In this document: positions 17,336 to 25,263 of the stretch, piece after piece | Position numbering within the stretch: position 1 is the stretch's first letter | Layout: each line of letters begins with the position of its first letter | Assembly (NCBI RefSeq): GCF_024218775.1 | Contig: NZ_CP100404.1 | Coordinates: 2,480,001-2,544,000, forward strand | Direction: 5' to 3' | From: Haloarcula marina | Lineage (GTDB): Archaea; Halobacteriota; Halobacteria; Halobacteriales; Haloarculaceae | DNA length: 64,000 bases | Translations under genes and position numbers: made by a program | Notes under the pieces: generated by a model | Told to the model about the DNA's origin: nothing | The model's database searches: none | The model's input: only the letters and a program-made list of their open reading frames with translations

Positions 17336-17818
17336 GTCGCTCGCCCTTCGGTACCGTCCAGAGAGACGATGGGACGGACACGATAGTCGCCAAGCAGACT
17401 GAAGCGGTCACGCATTCGCGGCGCATGGATGCCTGCCGTCTCGTGCGCGTGCGTCGTGGATTCACCCGTCGATTCGAGAGGTGTTAAAGAGTTTTCACTA
17501 TTCCGTTCGAGGCTGAAAACTGAGGTCTCACACATGCACGGACTATTCGGATACGCAGTAATAATTATGATACCTAACAGGTTAAGGAAATATTCGATAC
17601 GCGCGCAATTTTCCCCACCGCTGTTCCACCGGCGGTATCGACAATATCGAAGGCTGTGCTCCCCGGTACGTCCGTGAGTAACCCACGGGAGGCGTTTGGT
17701 GAATCGAGAGCGGCGACGGCCACTGTTTGATATAGCGCTCACTGGTATATCAGGTCGCCGCGACCGTGGGGAGGCGAAACACCAGACCTAAATCCGACCG
17801 CAGGGGAGAGAGCGGTAT
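17336..17818. other. Intergenic region between transducer and NYN gene
   Basis: A 483-bp divergent spacer without a credible gene. It is clearly more AT-rich than its surroundings between about 17490 and 17620. It holds a TTTAAC-like element on the minus strand (about 17483-17490), a direct repeat of TATCGA (near 17636 and 17645), an inverted repeat at 17728-17752 and a TATA-like CCTAAATC (17787-17794) for the NYN gene. Confidence 0.6.
17728..17752. repeat. Inverted repeat TGATATA-N11-TATATCA
   Basis: Two perfect 7-bp arms, TGATATA (17728-17734) and TATATCA (17746-17752), enclose 11 bp. The centre is about 79 bp upstream of the NYN gene start, beyond its likely TATA box, so it could be an operator or the stem of a transcript. 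Confidence 0.5.
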
Positions 17819-18322
17819 ATGCTGTTTAGTCGGCTTTTCGGCGACGAGGGCGACGAGGAGACGGACGAGGCCGATGAGGCGAACGACGACGGCGAGAACG
17901 GACTTCGTGTCGGCCTGTTCGTCGACGGTCCGAACATCCTCCGCGAGGAGTTCGACGTGGACTTAGACGACGTGCGGACCATCGCCGAATCGTACGGGGC
18001 GCTGGCGACGACGCGACTGTACCTCGACGAGAACGCGTCACCGGGACTGATTCAGGCGGGCGAAGCCCGAGGATTCGAAGTGGTGACGACGAGCGGCGAC
18101 GTGGACGTGAAACTCGCCGTCGACCTGACCGAGGCCGCCGTCGCCGGGCGCATCGACGTGGTGGTCGTCGCCTCGCGCGATACGGACTTCAAGCCCGCGC
18201 TGGAAATAGCGGCCCGCGAAGGCGTCCGCACCGTCGCGCTCGCACCGGGCGAACACGGCCGCTCGGACGCCTTACAGAATGCTGCGCAGGACGCTCTCTC
18301 CCTCGACGCCGACGTGAAGTAG
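17819..18322 (+). CDS. NYN domain protein (TIGR00288-like), putative RNase
   Basis: A 167-residue protein with an acidic N-terminal tail (residues 8-27) followed by a NYN/PIN-like nuclease domain. The conserved acids are in GLFVDGPNIL, SGDVDVKLAVDL and VVVASRDTDFKPAL, which together form the metal-binding site of this fold. Archaeal members are widespread and not characterised in detail; RNA cleavage is assumed from the fold. TATA-like CCTAAATC lies about 25-32 bp before the ATG, suggesting a leaderless transcript. The TatD-like gene follows 42 bp later on the same strand. Confidence 0.85.
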   Translation: MLFSRLFGDEGDEETDEADEANDDGENGLRVGLFVDGPNILREEFDVDLDDVRTIAESYGALATTRLYLDENASPGLIQAGEARGFEVVTTSGDVDVKLAVDLTEAAVAGRIDVVVVASRDTDFKPALEIAAREGVRTVALAPGEHGRSDALQNAAQDALSLDADVK

Positions 18323-18364
18323 GGAATCCCCACGCCTTTTGCTGCGGGCGACGGAGCCTCGAAC

Positions 18365-19210
18365 ATGGATATCGAGGAGACGCCGGTACTGGACAACCAC
18401 CTGCATCTGGACCCGGTCAACGGTCGGAACACGGAGGCCGCGGCGGAGTTTGCCGACCACGGCGGCACGCACTTGCTCGTCCTCAACAAGCCCTCGTGGC
18501 ACCTCGTCGAGGCCGCGGCCGACGAGGGGACGTTCCGCGAGGCGTTCGACCTGACCGTCGACGCCGTCGAGGATGCCACGGGCGTACTCCCCGGCCGCGC
18601 GTGGCCCGTCCTCGGCGTCCATCCGGCGCTCGTCTCTCGATTAGTGGAGGACGGCTACACGCCCGCCGAGGCCCGCGACATCATGCAGACCGGTCTCGAC
18701 GTGGCCGCCGAGTACGTCGTCGACGGCCCGGCACTCGCCATCAAATCTGGCCGCCCGCACTACGACATGGACGACGCTGTGTGGGAGGCGTCGAACGACG
18801 TGATGTGTCACGCCTTCGAGTTAGCGGCCGAGGGGGATTTCGCCGTCCAACTACACACCGAGGGCGGCGAGGACTTCGAGGAAGTGGCCGAGTGGGCCGA
18901 ACAGCGCGGGATGGACCGCACGCAGGTCGTCAAACACTACTCTGGCGGGCGGTTGCGGGGACCGACGAAATCGGTGCTGGCCGACAAGGACGAACTCGGA
19001 ATCGCCATCGAGGAAGGCGAACCGTTCCTCATGGAGACGGACTACATCGACGACCCGGACCGGCCCGGTGCGGTCCTCGGCCCGAAGACAGTACCGCGTC
19101 GGGTCCGGTGGCTACTGCAGGAGGGGCACGACGACGCGGTACGGACTGCCCACGTCGAGACGCCGAAGTCGGTGTACGACATCGACACCGAAGCGACGCT
19201 CTCAGAATAG
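18365..19210 (+). CDS. TatD-like TIM-barrel metal hydrolase
   Basis: A 281-residue metal-dependent hydrolase. LDNHLHLDP near residue 10 gives the HxH metal ligands, PVLGVHPAL carries a later His, IKSGRPHYD and AVQLHTEGG hold further ligands, and MVKHYSGG-like VVKHYSGG and METDYIDDP supply the last His and Asp. The family resembles the archaeal COG1099 branch of TatD/amidohydrolase proteins, whose substrate is not established (DNase activity is known only for true TatD). The gene converges on pstB with 45 bp between the stops. Confidence 0.82.
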   Translation: MDIEETPVLDNHLHLDPVNGRNTEAAAEFADHGGTHLLVLNKPSWHLVEAAADEGTFREAFDLTVDAVEDATGVLPGRAWPVLGVHPALVSRLVEDGYTPAEARDIMQTGLDVAAEYVVDGPALAIKSGRPHYDMDDAVWEASNDVMCHAFELAAEGDFAVQLHTEGGEDFEEVAEWAEQRGMDRTQVVKHYSGGRLRGPTKSVLADKDELGIAIEEGEPFLMETDYIDDPDRPGAVLGPKTVPRRVRWLLQEGHDDAVRTAHVETPKSVYDIDTEATLSE

Positions 19211-19255
19211 CGACCCGTAGAAACGGCGACGACCGGACGACGGGGACGGGACGAT

Positions 19256-20140
19256 TTACCCGAACTTGCCGGTGATGTAGTCTTCGACGCGCTGACTGTC
19301 GGGGTTCTCGAAGATTTTGTCCGTGTCGTCGAACTCGACGAGTTCACCGCCGGTGAGGAAGACGGCCGTCTTATCGGAGATGCGGGCCGCTTGCTGCATG
19401 TTGTGGGTGACGATGACGACGGTGTACTCCTCGGAGAGTTCCTCGATGAGGTCTTCGATTTGGGAGGTAGCGATGGGGTCCAGCGCCGACGCCGGTTCGT
19501 CCATCAGGACGACTTCCGGGTCGACGGCGATGGCGCGGGCGATACAGAGGCGCTGTTGTTGTCCGCCGGAGAGGTCCAGCGCGGAGTCGTCGAGTCGGTC
19601 TTTCACCTCGTCCCAGAGCGCCGCCTTCTTCAGCGATTCCTCAATGACCTCGTCCATGTTGTCGGTCTTGCCCTGCGTTCGCAGACCGTAGGCGACGTTG
19701 TCGTAGATGCTCTTCGGGAAGGGGTTGGGGTGCTGGAACACCATCCCGATTCGGCGGCGTAGTGCCACCGGGTCCACGTCGGCGTCGTAGACGTTTTTGC
19801 CCTTGAAGGACAGTTCACCCTCGACGCGGGCGATGTCGATGAGGTCGTTCATGCGGTTGATACAGCGCAGGAACGTCGACTTCCCGCAACCGGACGGACC
19901 AATCATGGCCGTCACCTGGTTTTCGGGGATGTCGAGGTCGATTCCCTGCAAGGCCTGCGTCTCGCCGTAGAACACGTCTAAGTTCCGTGAGCGAATGATG
20001 GTCTTACCCGCGGTGACCCCGCCGCGGTCGGCGTTCTCGTCGAGGCCGCCTTTGCCCGGGTCGGTCTCGATGAGCGAGTCTTCGTCGGTTGTCTCGGCCG
20101 CCTCTACCTCGGTTTCGGTCGCCATGTCCTCTGTCGTCAT
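19256..20140 (-). CDS. pstB: Phosphate ABC transporter ATPase PstB
   Basis: A 294-residue ABC ATPase. Walker A is [14 protein letters not shown], the signature is [14 protein letters not shown], Walker B is [13 protein letters not shown], and the switch His is in [30 protein letters not shown] and [19 protein letters not shown] are PstB-specific. About 45 acidic residues precede the ABC domain. The ATG shares one base with the pstA stop (TAATG, 20138-20142). It powers high-affinity phosphate import with PstC and PstA. A much longer open frame upstream is only the shadow of pstA. Confidence 0.97.
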   Translation of the reverse strand: MTTEDMATETEVEAAETTDEDSLIETDPGKGGLDENADRGGVTAGKTIIRSRNLDVFYGETQALQGIDLDIPENQVTAMIGPSGCGKSTFLRCINRMNDLIDIARVEGELSFKGKNVYDADVDPVALRRRIGMVFQHPNPFPKSIYDNVAYGLRTQGKTDNMDEVIEESLKKAALWDEVKDRLDDSALDLSGGQQQRLCIARAIAVDPEVVLMDEPASALDPIATSQIEDLIEELSEEYTVVIVTHNMQQAARISDKTAVFLTGGELVEFDDTDKIFENPDSQRVEDYITGKFG

Positions 20141-21795
20141 TAGTGTGCCTCCTGTTGGTATTTGTTCCGGACCAGAATCGCCACGCTGTTCATCGACAGC
20201 ATAACGATGAGTAGCGTCACGACGCCCGCCGCCACGACGCCGTAGCGGAAGTCCTCCGAGGGGAGGAACGCCCACGAGTAAATCTGCATGGGCATCGCGG
20301 TGAGTTTCGTGAACAGTCCCGACGGCGGCGAGAACTTCGTCGTCGCCGCGCCGATCATGATGAGCGGGGCCGTCTCGCCGATGGCCCGCCCGAGCGCGAG
20401 AATCGTCCCCGTGAGGATGCCCGGAATCGACCGGGGGAGGACGACGTTTCGAATCGTCTGCCACCGCGTCGCTCCCATCCCGTACGAGGCCTGTCGGAGC
20501 GAGTCGGGCACCGACCGGAGCGCCTCCTGCGCGGAGATGACCACGATTGGGAGGATGAGCAAGGAGAGCGTCAGCGCCGCGGTGAACACCGTCCCGACGC
20601 CGAACCCGCCGTAGCTGATGGGGCCCAGTTGCGCGTCGATGTTGACGAAGATGCCCAGTCCCAGCAGGCCGTAGACGACCGAGGGCACACCGGCGAGGTT
20701 CGAGATGTTGACGTTGATGAGCCGCGTGATTGTTCCGAGCGGGCCGCTCGATGGCGCGTACTCTTCGAGGTAGATGGCCGTTCCGACGCCGAAGACGAAC
20801 GTGAACACGCTGACCAGGACGATGAGGAACACCGACCCGATGATGGCCGGGTACAGCCCCGCCGTCTCGGCGTTCGAGATGGAGGGCGCGCTGGTCACGT
20901 ACTGCCAGTCGAGCCACGGCGAGGGTTGGGTCGCGCCCACCGCGCCGACGACGAACTCGCCGAGCAGGAACCCGAGGACGACGATGGCAGGGAGCGCGAA
21001 CGCCGCCCAGCGGTCGCGCTGTCGCGCGGTGTTGGCGACGCCGTAGCCGACCGGCAGACCGAACATCACGAGGCCGATGAGCCACACCGACCGACTCACT
21101 TGCGGAATCGTGTCGACGACGGGGACACCGACGATTGCCAGCACCGGCAGGCCGACGCCGACGCCGAGACTCTGTCGCCGGGACAGACCGAGTCGCGTGT
21201 ACGCCAGGAACGCGGCCAGTCCGGCGGCGGGGACCACGAGCGAGAGGAAGAAGATACCCGGCGACCCCAGCATCGCACCGAGGGACCCGAGCACGCCGAG
21301 AGCGGCCGTTCCGACGACGGGACCGAGGACGACGACGCCGAGCATCGCGAGGCCGACCCACGTGGCCTTGCGGTCGTACTGTCCGTAGACGTACAGCGCG
21401 AGGAGGGGACCGACGACGGTGAGGAAGTACGCGAACCACACCGGCGGCGTGGCGATAATCGAGAGGATGATGACCGTCGCCACAGTGAGCATCATCCCAC
21501 CGAGGACCACGCTGAACAGTTCGAACGCGCCCGCGGCGACGGTCGGCCGCGTGCGCGCGTAAACTATGAAAGCGAGGAGTGGGGCGAGCAACGTGGCGGT
21601 GTAGGAGAGGTACCACGTCGTCCCAGCCGTCTCCAATCCGAGGGCGTCCCAGAAGACGTAGGCGAGCAACACGCCGAGCGCGAGGATGCCGACGATGGAC
21701 GCGCCGAAGGAGATGTACTTGAACGCGATGCCTTTGAGTCGGCTCACCTCGCCGAACTCCGTCGTCTCCGCCTGTGTCGGTGTCTGTGTCGCCAT
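20140..21795 (-). CDS. pstA: Phosphate ABC transporter permease PstA, extended
   Basis: A 551-residue permease. The C-terminal 270 or so residues are the standard PstA core, with [22 protein letters not shown] and the EAA loop [20 protein letters not shown] that contacts PstB. The N-terminal 290 residues contain about eight extra hydrophobic segments (such as [20 protein letters not shown] and [20 protein letters not shown]), making it nearly twice as long as the usual 280-300 residue bacterial PstA. Start and stop overlap its neighbours by one base each (TAATG), indicating strict translational coupling in pstS-C-A-B. Confidence 0.94.
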   Translation of the reverse strand: MATQTPTQAETTEFGEVSRLKGIAFKYISFGASIVGILALGVLLAYVFWDALGLETAGTTWYLSYTATLLAPLLAFIVYARTRPTVAAGAFELFSVVLGGMMLTVATVIILSIIATPPVWFAYFLTVVGPLLALYVYGQYDRKATWVGLAMLGVVVLGPVVGTAALGVLGSLGAMLGSPGIFFLSLVVPAAGLAAFLAYTRLGLSRRQSLGVGVGLPVLAIVGVPVVDTIPQVSRSVWLIGLVMFGLPVGYGVANTARQRDRWAAFALPAIVVLGFLLGEFVVGAVGATQPSPWLDWQYVTSAPSISNAETAGLYPAIIGSVFLIVLVSVFTFVFGVGTAIYLEEYAPSSGPLGTITRLINVNISNLAGVPSVVYGLLGLGIFVNIDAQLGPISYGGFGVGTVFTAALTLSLLILPIVVISAQEALRSVPDSLRQASYGMGATRWQTIRNVVLPRSIPGILTGTILALGRAIGETAPLIMIGAATTKFSPPSGLFTKLTAMPMQIYSWAFLPSEDFRYGVVAAGVVTLLIVMLSMNSVAILVRNKYQQEAH

Positions 21796-22805
21796 TATTC
21801 GTACTCCTCACGGTAGCGGCTCGCGATTACGTCGCTGACGACGTTCATCGCCAGCGTGATGCCGAACAGCGTCAGCCCGATTGCGAACAGCGATTTGTAG
21901 GCCGTCGACCCGCCGGAGATGTCCCCGCTCGCGATGTCTATCATCGCGACGGTCATCGTCGCGGAACTCTCGGTGAACAGCGAAACGAGGTCGCCCGGCG
22001 CGACGTAGGGGATGCCGAACGCCCGCTGGACCGCCGGGATGTCCGGTGGCTGAGAGCCAGCGGCCAGCACGACGGCCATCGTCTCCCCAATGGCCCGAGA
22101 GATGGCGAGGATGAACGACGAGGCGATGCCGGAGACGGCCGCCGGGACGACGATACGAGTCGAGACGTTGAACTTCGTCGCGCCGAGGCCGTATCCCGCC
22201 TGTCGGAGCGAGTCCGGCACGGAACTCATGGCGTCCTCGCTGATGGAGGAGACCATCGGGATAATCATGATGCCGACGACGACGGACGCCGACAGCGCGT
22301 TGAACAGCCCGAGGTTCGGGAGTTGTATCCCGAGTGTCCCGTTCACGCCGTCGATGAAGACGTTCAGCGCGGGCGTGATGTAGACGATAGCGAAGTAGCC
22401 GTAGACGACGGTGGGGACGCCCGCGAGCACTTCGAGCATCGGTTTGAGAATCGACCGGGTTCGCTCGGTGGCGTACTCGCTGAGGTAGATGGCCGTCAAC
22501 AGACCGACCGGCAGTGCGATGACCGCCGCGCCGATGGTGATGAGGAACGTCCCGAGGATGAGCGGCAAGACGCCGAACTCGACGGGTTCGAGGTTGGGAC
22601 TGAACGTCGTCCCCGTGAGGAAGTCCGCGATGGGGTACGCGGCGAAGAAATCCGCCGCGTCGAGGACGAGTACCGCGATGATACTGACAGTCGTCAGGAC
22701 GGACAGCACCGCGCAACCGGCCAGCGCGTATCTATACGTCGACTCCCGGACCGTCCTGAATCCCCGGTCGCCTGAGAGGTCCGGGGTCTGTCCCTCGTTG
22801 CTCAT
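21795..22805 (-). CDS. pstC: Phosphate ABC transporter permease PstC
   Basis: A 336-residue permease with six predicted membrane segments. The N-terminal [21 protein letters not shown] helix, [33 protein letters not shown]-type region and the EAA loop [20 protein letters not shown] identify PstC. The stop TAA overlaps the pstA start. It follows pstS after 93 bp, so pstS is probably made at higher level than the permease genes, as is usual for binding proteins. It pairs with PstA to form the phosphate channel. Confidence 0.96.
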   Translation of the reverse strand: MSNEGQTPDLSGDRGFRTVRESTYRYALAGCAVLSVLTTVSIIAVLVLDAADFFAAYPIADFLTGTTFSPNLEPVEFGVLPLILGTFLITIGAAVIALPVGLLTAIYLSEYATERTRSILKPMLEVLAGVPTVVYGYFAIVYITPALNVFIDGVNGTLGIQLPNLGLFNALSASVVVGIMIIPMVSSISEDAMSSVPDSLRQAGYGLGATKFNVSTRIVVPAAVSGIASSFILAISRAIGETMAVVLAAGSQPPDIPAVQRAFGIPYVAPGDLVSLFTESSATMTVAMIDIASGDISGGSTAYKSLFAIGLTLFGITLAMNVVSDVIASRYREEYE

Positions 22806-22898
22806 CTTGGTGGTTGGGTCATTTGCCGTATCTCGGGAAAAAGTACCCGGATTGTCTCTATAGCGCTATTGTGTCTCAATACTCTCGTCGGTAGCCCG

Positions 22899-23933
22899 TT
22901 ACTGGGCTTCGTCGATGACGCTGTTGAGGGCGTCGAGTTCCGCTTGCATGTCTTCTTCCGTCTTCGGGACGTAGCCGATTTGGTCGGCGATGAGGTCGGA
23001 GTTCGCGCTCTGCTCGACGAAGTAGCGGGCGAACTCGGCGACGTGTTCCTCGGCGAGTGCGCTCTTCTGGGGGTACGTGAACAGCGGGCGGGAGAGGGGC
23101 TGGTACTCCCCGGACTTCGCGGTTTCGAGCGACGGTTCGACACAGCCGTCGCCGTTGTCGATGCCCAGGGCCTTGACCGCGTCCGTGTTGCTCTGGTAGT
23201 ACGCGAAGCCGAAGTAGCCGATGGCGTACTGGTCGCTCTGGACGCCCTGCAGGATGAGGTTGTCCTGCTCGGTGGCTTCGTAGTCGCTCGTGTGGTTGGC
23301 CTCCTCGCCGATGATGGCCTCGTTGAAGTAATCGAACGTGCCGGAGGTATCGGCCGCGCCGAAGCGGTTGAGGGGTTCGTCGGGCCACTCGCTGTTGACG
23401 TCGGACCAGTTCGAGGCGCCGTCGGCCTCCCAAATCTGTTTGAGTTCGTCGGGAGTCATGCAGTCGACCCAGTCGTTGTCGGTGTTGACGATGACCGTCA
23501 GCGCGTCCGTCGCGATGTTGACCTCGTGGTACTCGATGCCGTTCTCGCTACAGAGCTGTTGTTCCTCTTCCGAGATGGGGCGCGAGGCGTTGTTGAAGTC
23601 GGAATTGCCGACGCAGAAGTGGTTACTGAACCCGCCGCCGGACCCGGTGGAACTCACGCTGATGTCGACGCCGGAGTGTTCCCGCTGGAACTGTTCGGCG
23701 ACGGCCGTCGCTACCGGGAACACCGTGCTACTGCCCGTAATCGTGATTTCGCCGGAGAGTTCCCCCGACGAACCGTCGCCGCTACTCCCACCGTCACCGC
23801 CGCCGCCGCCGTCGCCACCGGAACCGCCGTTGGAGGGTCCTTCGGTACACCCGGCGAGTGCGAGTGCGCCAACTGCTCCGGTACTTGTCAGGAAACTACG
23901 ACGCGAGACGCCGCGGTTCGGTGATTCTGTCAT
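22899..23933 (-). CDS. pstS: Phosphate-binding lipoprotein PstS (Tat-exported)
   Basis: A 344-residue periplasm-equivalent binding protein anchored by lipid. The start is the ATG at 23933 (a GTG three bases upstream is less likely). Twin arginines Arg11-Arg12 in SRRSFLTS are followed by a hydrophobic stretch and the lipobox LALAGC with Cys29, so it is a Tat lipoprotein. A Gly/Ser/Asp linker (30-50) leads to the PstS fold with ITITGSSTVFPVATAVAEQF and SSTGSGGGFSNHF, which bind phosphate. It is the first gene of the pst operon and has an AT-rich, palindrome-rich control region. Confidence 0.95.
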   Translation of the reverse strand: MTESPNRGVSRRSFLTSTGAVGALALAGCTEGPSNGGSGGDGGGGGDGGSSGDGSSGELSGEITITGSSTVFPVATAVAEQFQREHSGVDISVSSTGSGGGFSNHFCVGNSDFNNASRPISEEEQQLCSENGIEYHEVNIATDALTVIVNTDNDWVDCMTPDELKQIWEADGASNWSDVNSEWPDEPLNRFGAADTSGTFDYFNEAIIGEEANHTSDYEATEQDNLILQGVQSDQYAIGYFGFAYYQSNTDAVKALGIDNGDGCVEPSLETAKSGEYQPLSRPLFTYPQKSALAEEHVAEFARYFVEQSANSDLIADQIGYVPKTEEDMQAELDALNSVIDEAQ

Positions 23934-23953
23934 CACCTGACCGGATGCCCGAA

Positions 23954-24006
23954 TCGAATAAGTACCCTACTATGTCGAATACGTATTACTATCTAAACTA
24001 TATAGT
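23954..24006 (-). promoter_or_regulatory. Candidate phosphate-response sites of pstS
   Basis: The element TACTTATT (minus strand, 23957-23964) lies 24-31 bp before the pstS ATG as a TATA-like box. TCGAATA occurs as a direct repeat at 23954-23960 and 23975-23981, exactly 21 bp apart. The second copy runs into a perfect palindrome AATACGTATT (23978-23987), and ACTATATAGT (23997-24006) is a second perfect 10-bp palindrome. The spacing fits a dimeric activator bound just upstream of the basal promoter. Regulation by phosphate is inferred from the neighbouring genes. Confidence 0.55.
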
Positions 24007-24195
24007 AAAAAGTTGAGAGCGTGTGTCATGGATATTGCTATGAGTTTGCTAAATACTCCATACGCGCCCGAAATACGCCCCAAAGGCATTCTATCGGCAA
24101 TTTCCCACGAGCACGACTGGTTGGCGAGACACGTCGAACTCAGAATCCCGAAAGCGGCCTCGTTCGTCCCCCAAGCCGGTAATTTCGGTCTTTGG

Positions 24196-24213
24196 GCCGT
24201 GACAGGTCACGGC
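24196..24213. promoter_or_regulatory. 18-bp palindrome upstream of phoU-like gene
   Basis: GCCGTGACAGGTCACGGC is an inverted repeat with perfect 8-bp arms and a 2-bp centre. It ends 51 bp before the ATG at 24265, directly upstream of an AT-rich stretch and the TATA box, a typical place for an activator or repressor dimer. Confidence 0.6.
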
Positions 24214-24231
24214 ATATATAGATAGAGATGG

Positions 24232-24237
24232 ATTTAT
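24232..24237 (+). promoter_or_regulatory. TATA box of the phoU-like gene
   Basis: TTTATG lies 28-33 bp before the ATG at 24265, the expected distance for a leaderless start. Confidence 0.5.
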
Positions 24238-24264
24238 GATGAGGGGGGACTGATACGGGCCTAC

Positions 24265-25263
24265 ATGGAGACCCGCAAGGTGCAGGTGACCGGCGGTTCG
24301 ACCTACACAGTCTCGCTTCCGAAAGACTGGGCGACCGAAAACGACGTGAGTGCCGGTAGCGTCGTCGAGTTCCACGCCGAGGACGACCTGCTGTTGCTCG
24401 CGCCGAAACGCGACGACGACCGGGTTGAGGGAACCCTGGACGTGGGCGGACTGGAGAACAAACACGAACTCACGCGCGCGGTGATGACGATGTACGTCAG
24501 CGGCTTCGACGTCATCCGCCTCGAAGCGCCCCGAATCACCGCCGAACAGCGCCGCACCATCCGGAACGCCACGCAAGGGCTGGTCGGGTTGGAGGTCATC
24601 GAGGAGACGTCGGACCGCGTCGTCCTGCAAGACCTGCTCGACTCCTCGGAGCTGTCGGTCCACAACGCCATCACCCGGATGCGACTCGTCTCGCTGACGA
24701 TGCTTTCGGACGCCGTCGAGGCGCTCATCGAGGACGACGACGACCTCGCACAGGACGTGATGCAACGGGACGACGATGTGGACCGCCTCTGGTACATGGT
24801 TTCGCGGGTCTTCCGGACGGTCCTCCGGAACCCGACGGCGGCCAACGAAATCGGCTTCCCGCGGGAGACGGTGTTCGACTACCAGTCCAGCGCCCGCCAA
24901 CTGGAGCGTATCGGCGACCACGCGACGAAGATAGCGGGCCTCTCACAGGAGATAGGCGAGATTACCGGCGAAACGGCCGAACTCCTCGGCCAACTCGAAT
25001 CCGAGGCCACCACCGTCCCGGAGACGGCGATGGACGCGTTACTGGCGGAGGACTCCGACGACGCCGTCGAGAAGGCCAACCAAGCGCGGAGCAGAATCCC
25101 CAGCGTCGACGAGACGGCCCGCGACGTGGACAGCAAAGTCCGGGAACTCGACCCCCAGAGCGCCCAGATACTCGGGCGCGTCGTCGACTCCCTCTCGCGG
25201 ACCGCCGACTACGGCGGTAACATCGCCGAGAGCGCACTCCAAAAGGCCGCCCCGCGACCCTAG
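24265..25263 (+). CDS. AbrB-PhoU phosphate uptake regulator
   Basis: A 332-residue protein. Residues 1-50 (METRKVQVTGGSTYTVSLPKDW followed by AGSVVEFHAEDD) form a SpoVT/AbrB swapped-hairpin DNA-binding domain. The rest, from about residue 110, is a PhoU domain of two three-helix bundles with acidic metal-site motifs (EALIEDDDDLAQDVMQRDDDVDRL and YQSSARQLERIGDHATKIA). In archaea this fused form is thought to sense PstB status or phosphate and to act directly on DNA. It is divergent from pstS across a palindrome-rich spacer. The stop codon overlaps the ppk stop (CTAG, 25260-25263). Confidence 0.93.
   Translation: METRKVQVTGGSTYTVSLPKDWATENDVSAGSVVEFHAEDDLLLLAPKRDDDRVEGTLDVGGLENKHELTRAVMTMYVSGFDVIRLEAPRITAEQRRTIRNATQGLVGLEVIEETSDRVVLQDLLDSSELSVHNAITRMRLVSLTMLSDAVEALIEDDDDLAQDVMQRDDDVDRLWYMVSRVFRTVLRNPTAANEIGFPRETVFDYQSSARQLERIGDHATKIAGLSQEIGEITGETAELLGQLESEATTVPETAMDALLAEDSDDAVEKANQARSRIPSVDETARDVDSKVRELDPQSAQILGRVVDSLSRTADYGGNIAESALQKAAPRP

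Larger units (their letters stand above)
23934..24264. other. pstS/phoU-like divergent control region
   Basis: A 331-bp spacer with no convincing gene (a 70-codon open frame at 24013-24225 has no homology that I recognise and lacks haloarchaeal codon bias). Both ends carry promoter elements and palindromes, listed separately; the middle (about 24010-24190) shows nothing beyond two AAATAC copies near 24050 and 24072. Confidence 0.7.

Noticed and set aside
20629-21816. 395-codon open frame opposite pstA
   Set aside because: Composition (Asp/Arg/Glu/His repeats) matches an antisense shadow of hydrophobic codons, and no start signal or homology is visible.
24013-24225. Possible 70-residue protein between pstS and the phoU-like gene
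   Set aside because: AT-rich, no haloarchaeal codon bias or acidic composition, and it overlaps the palindrome and promoter elements.
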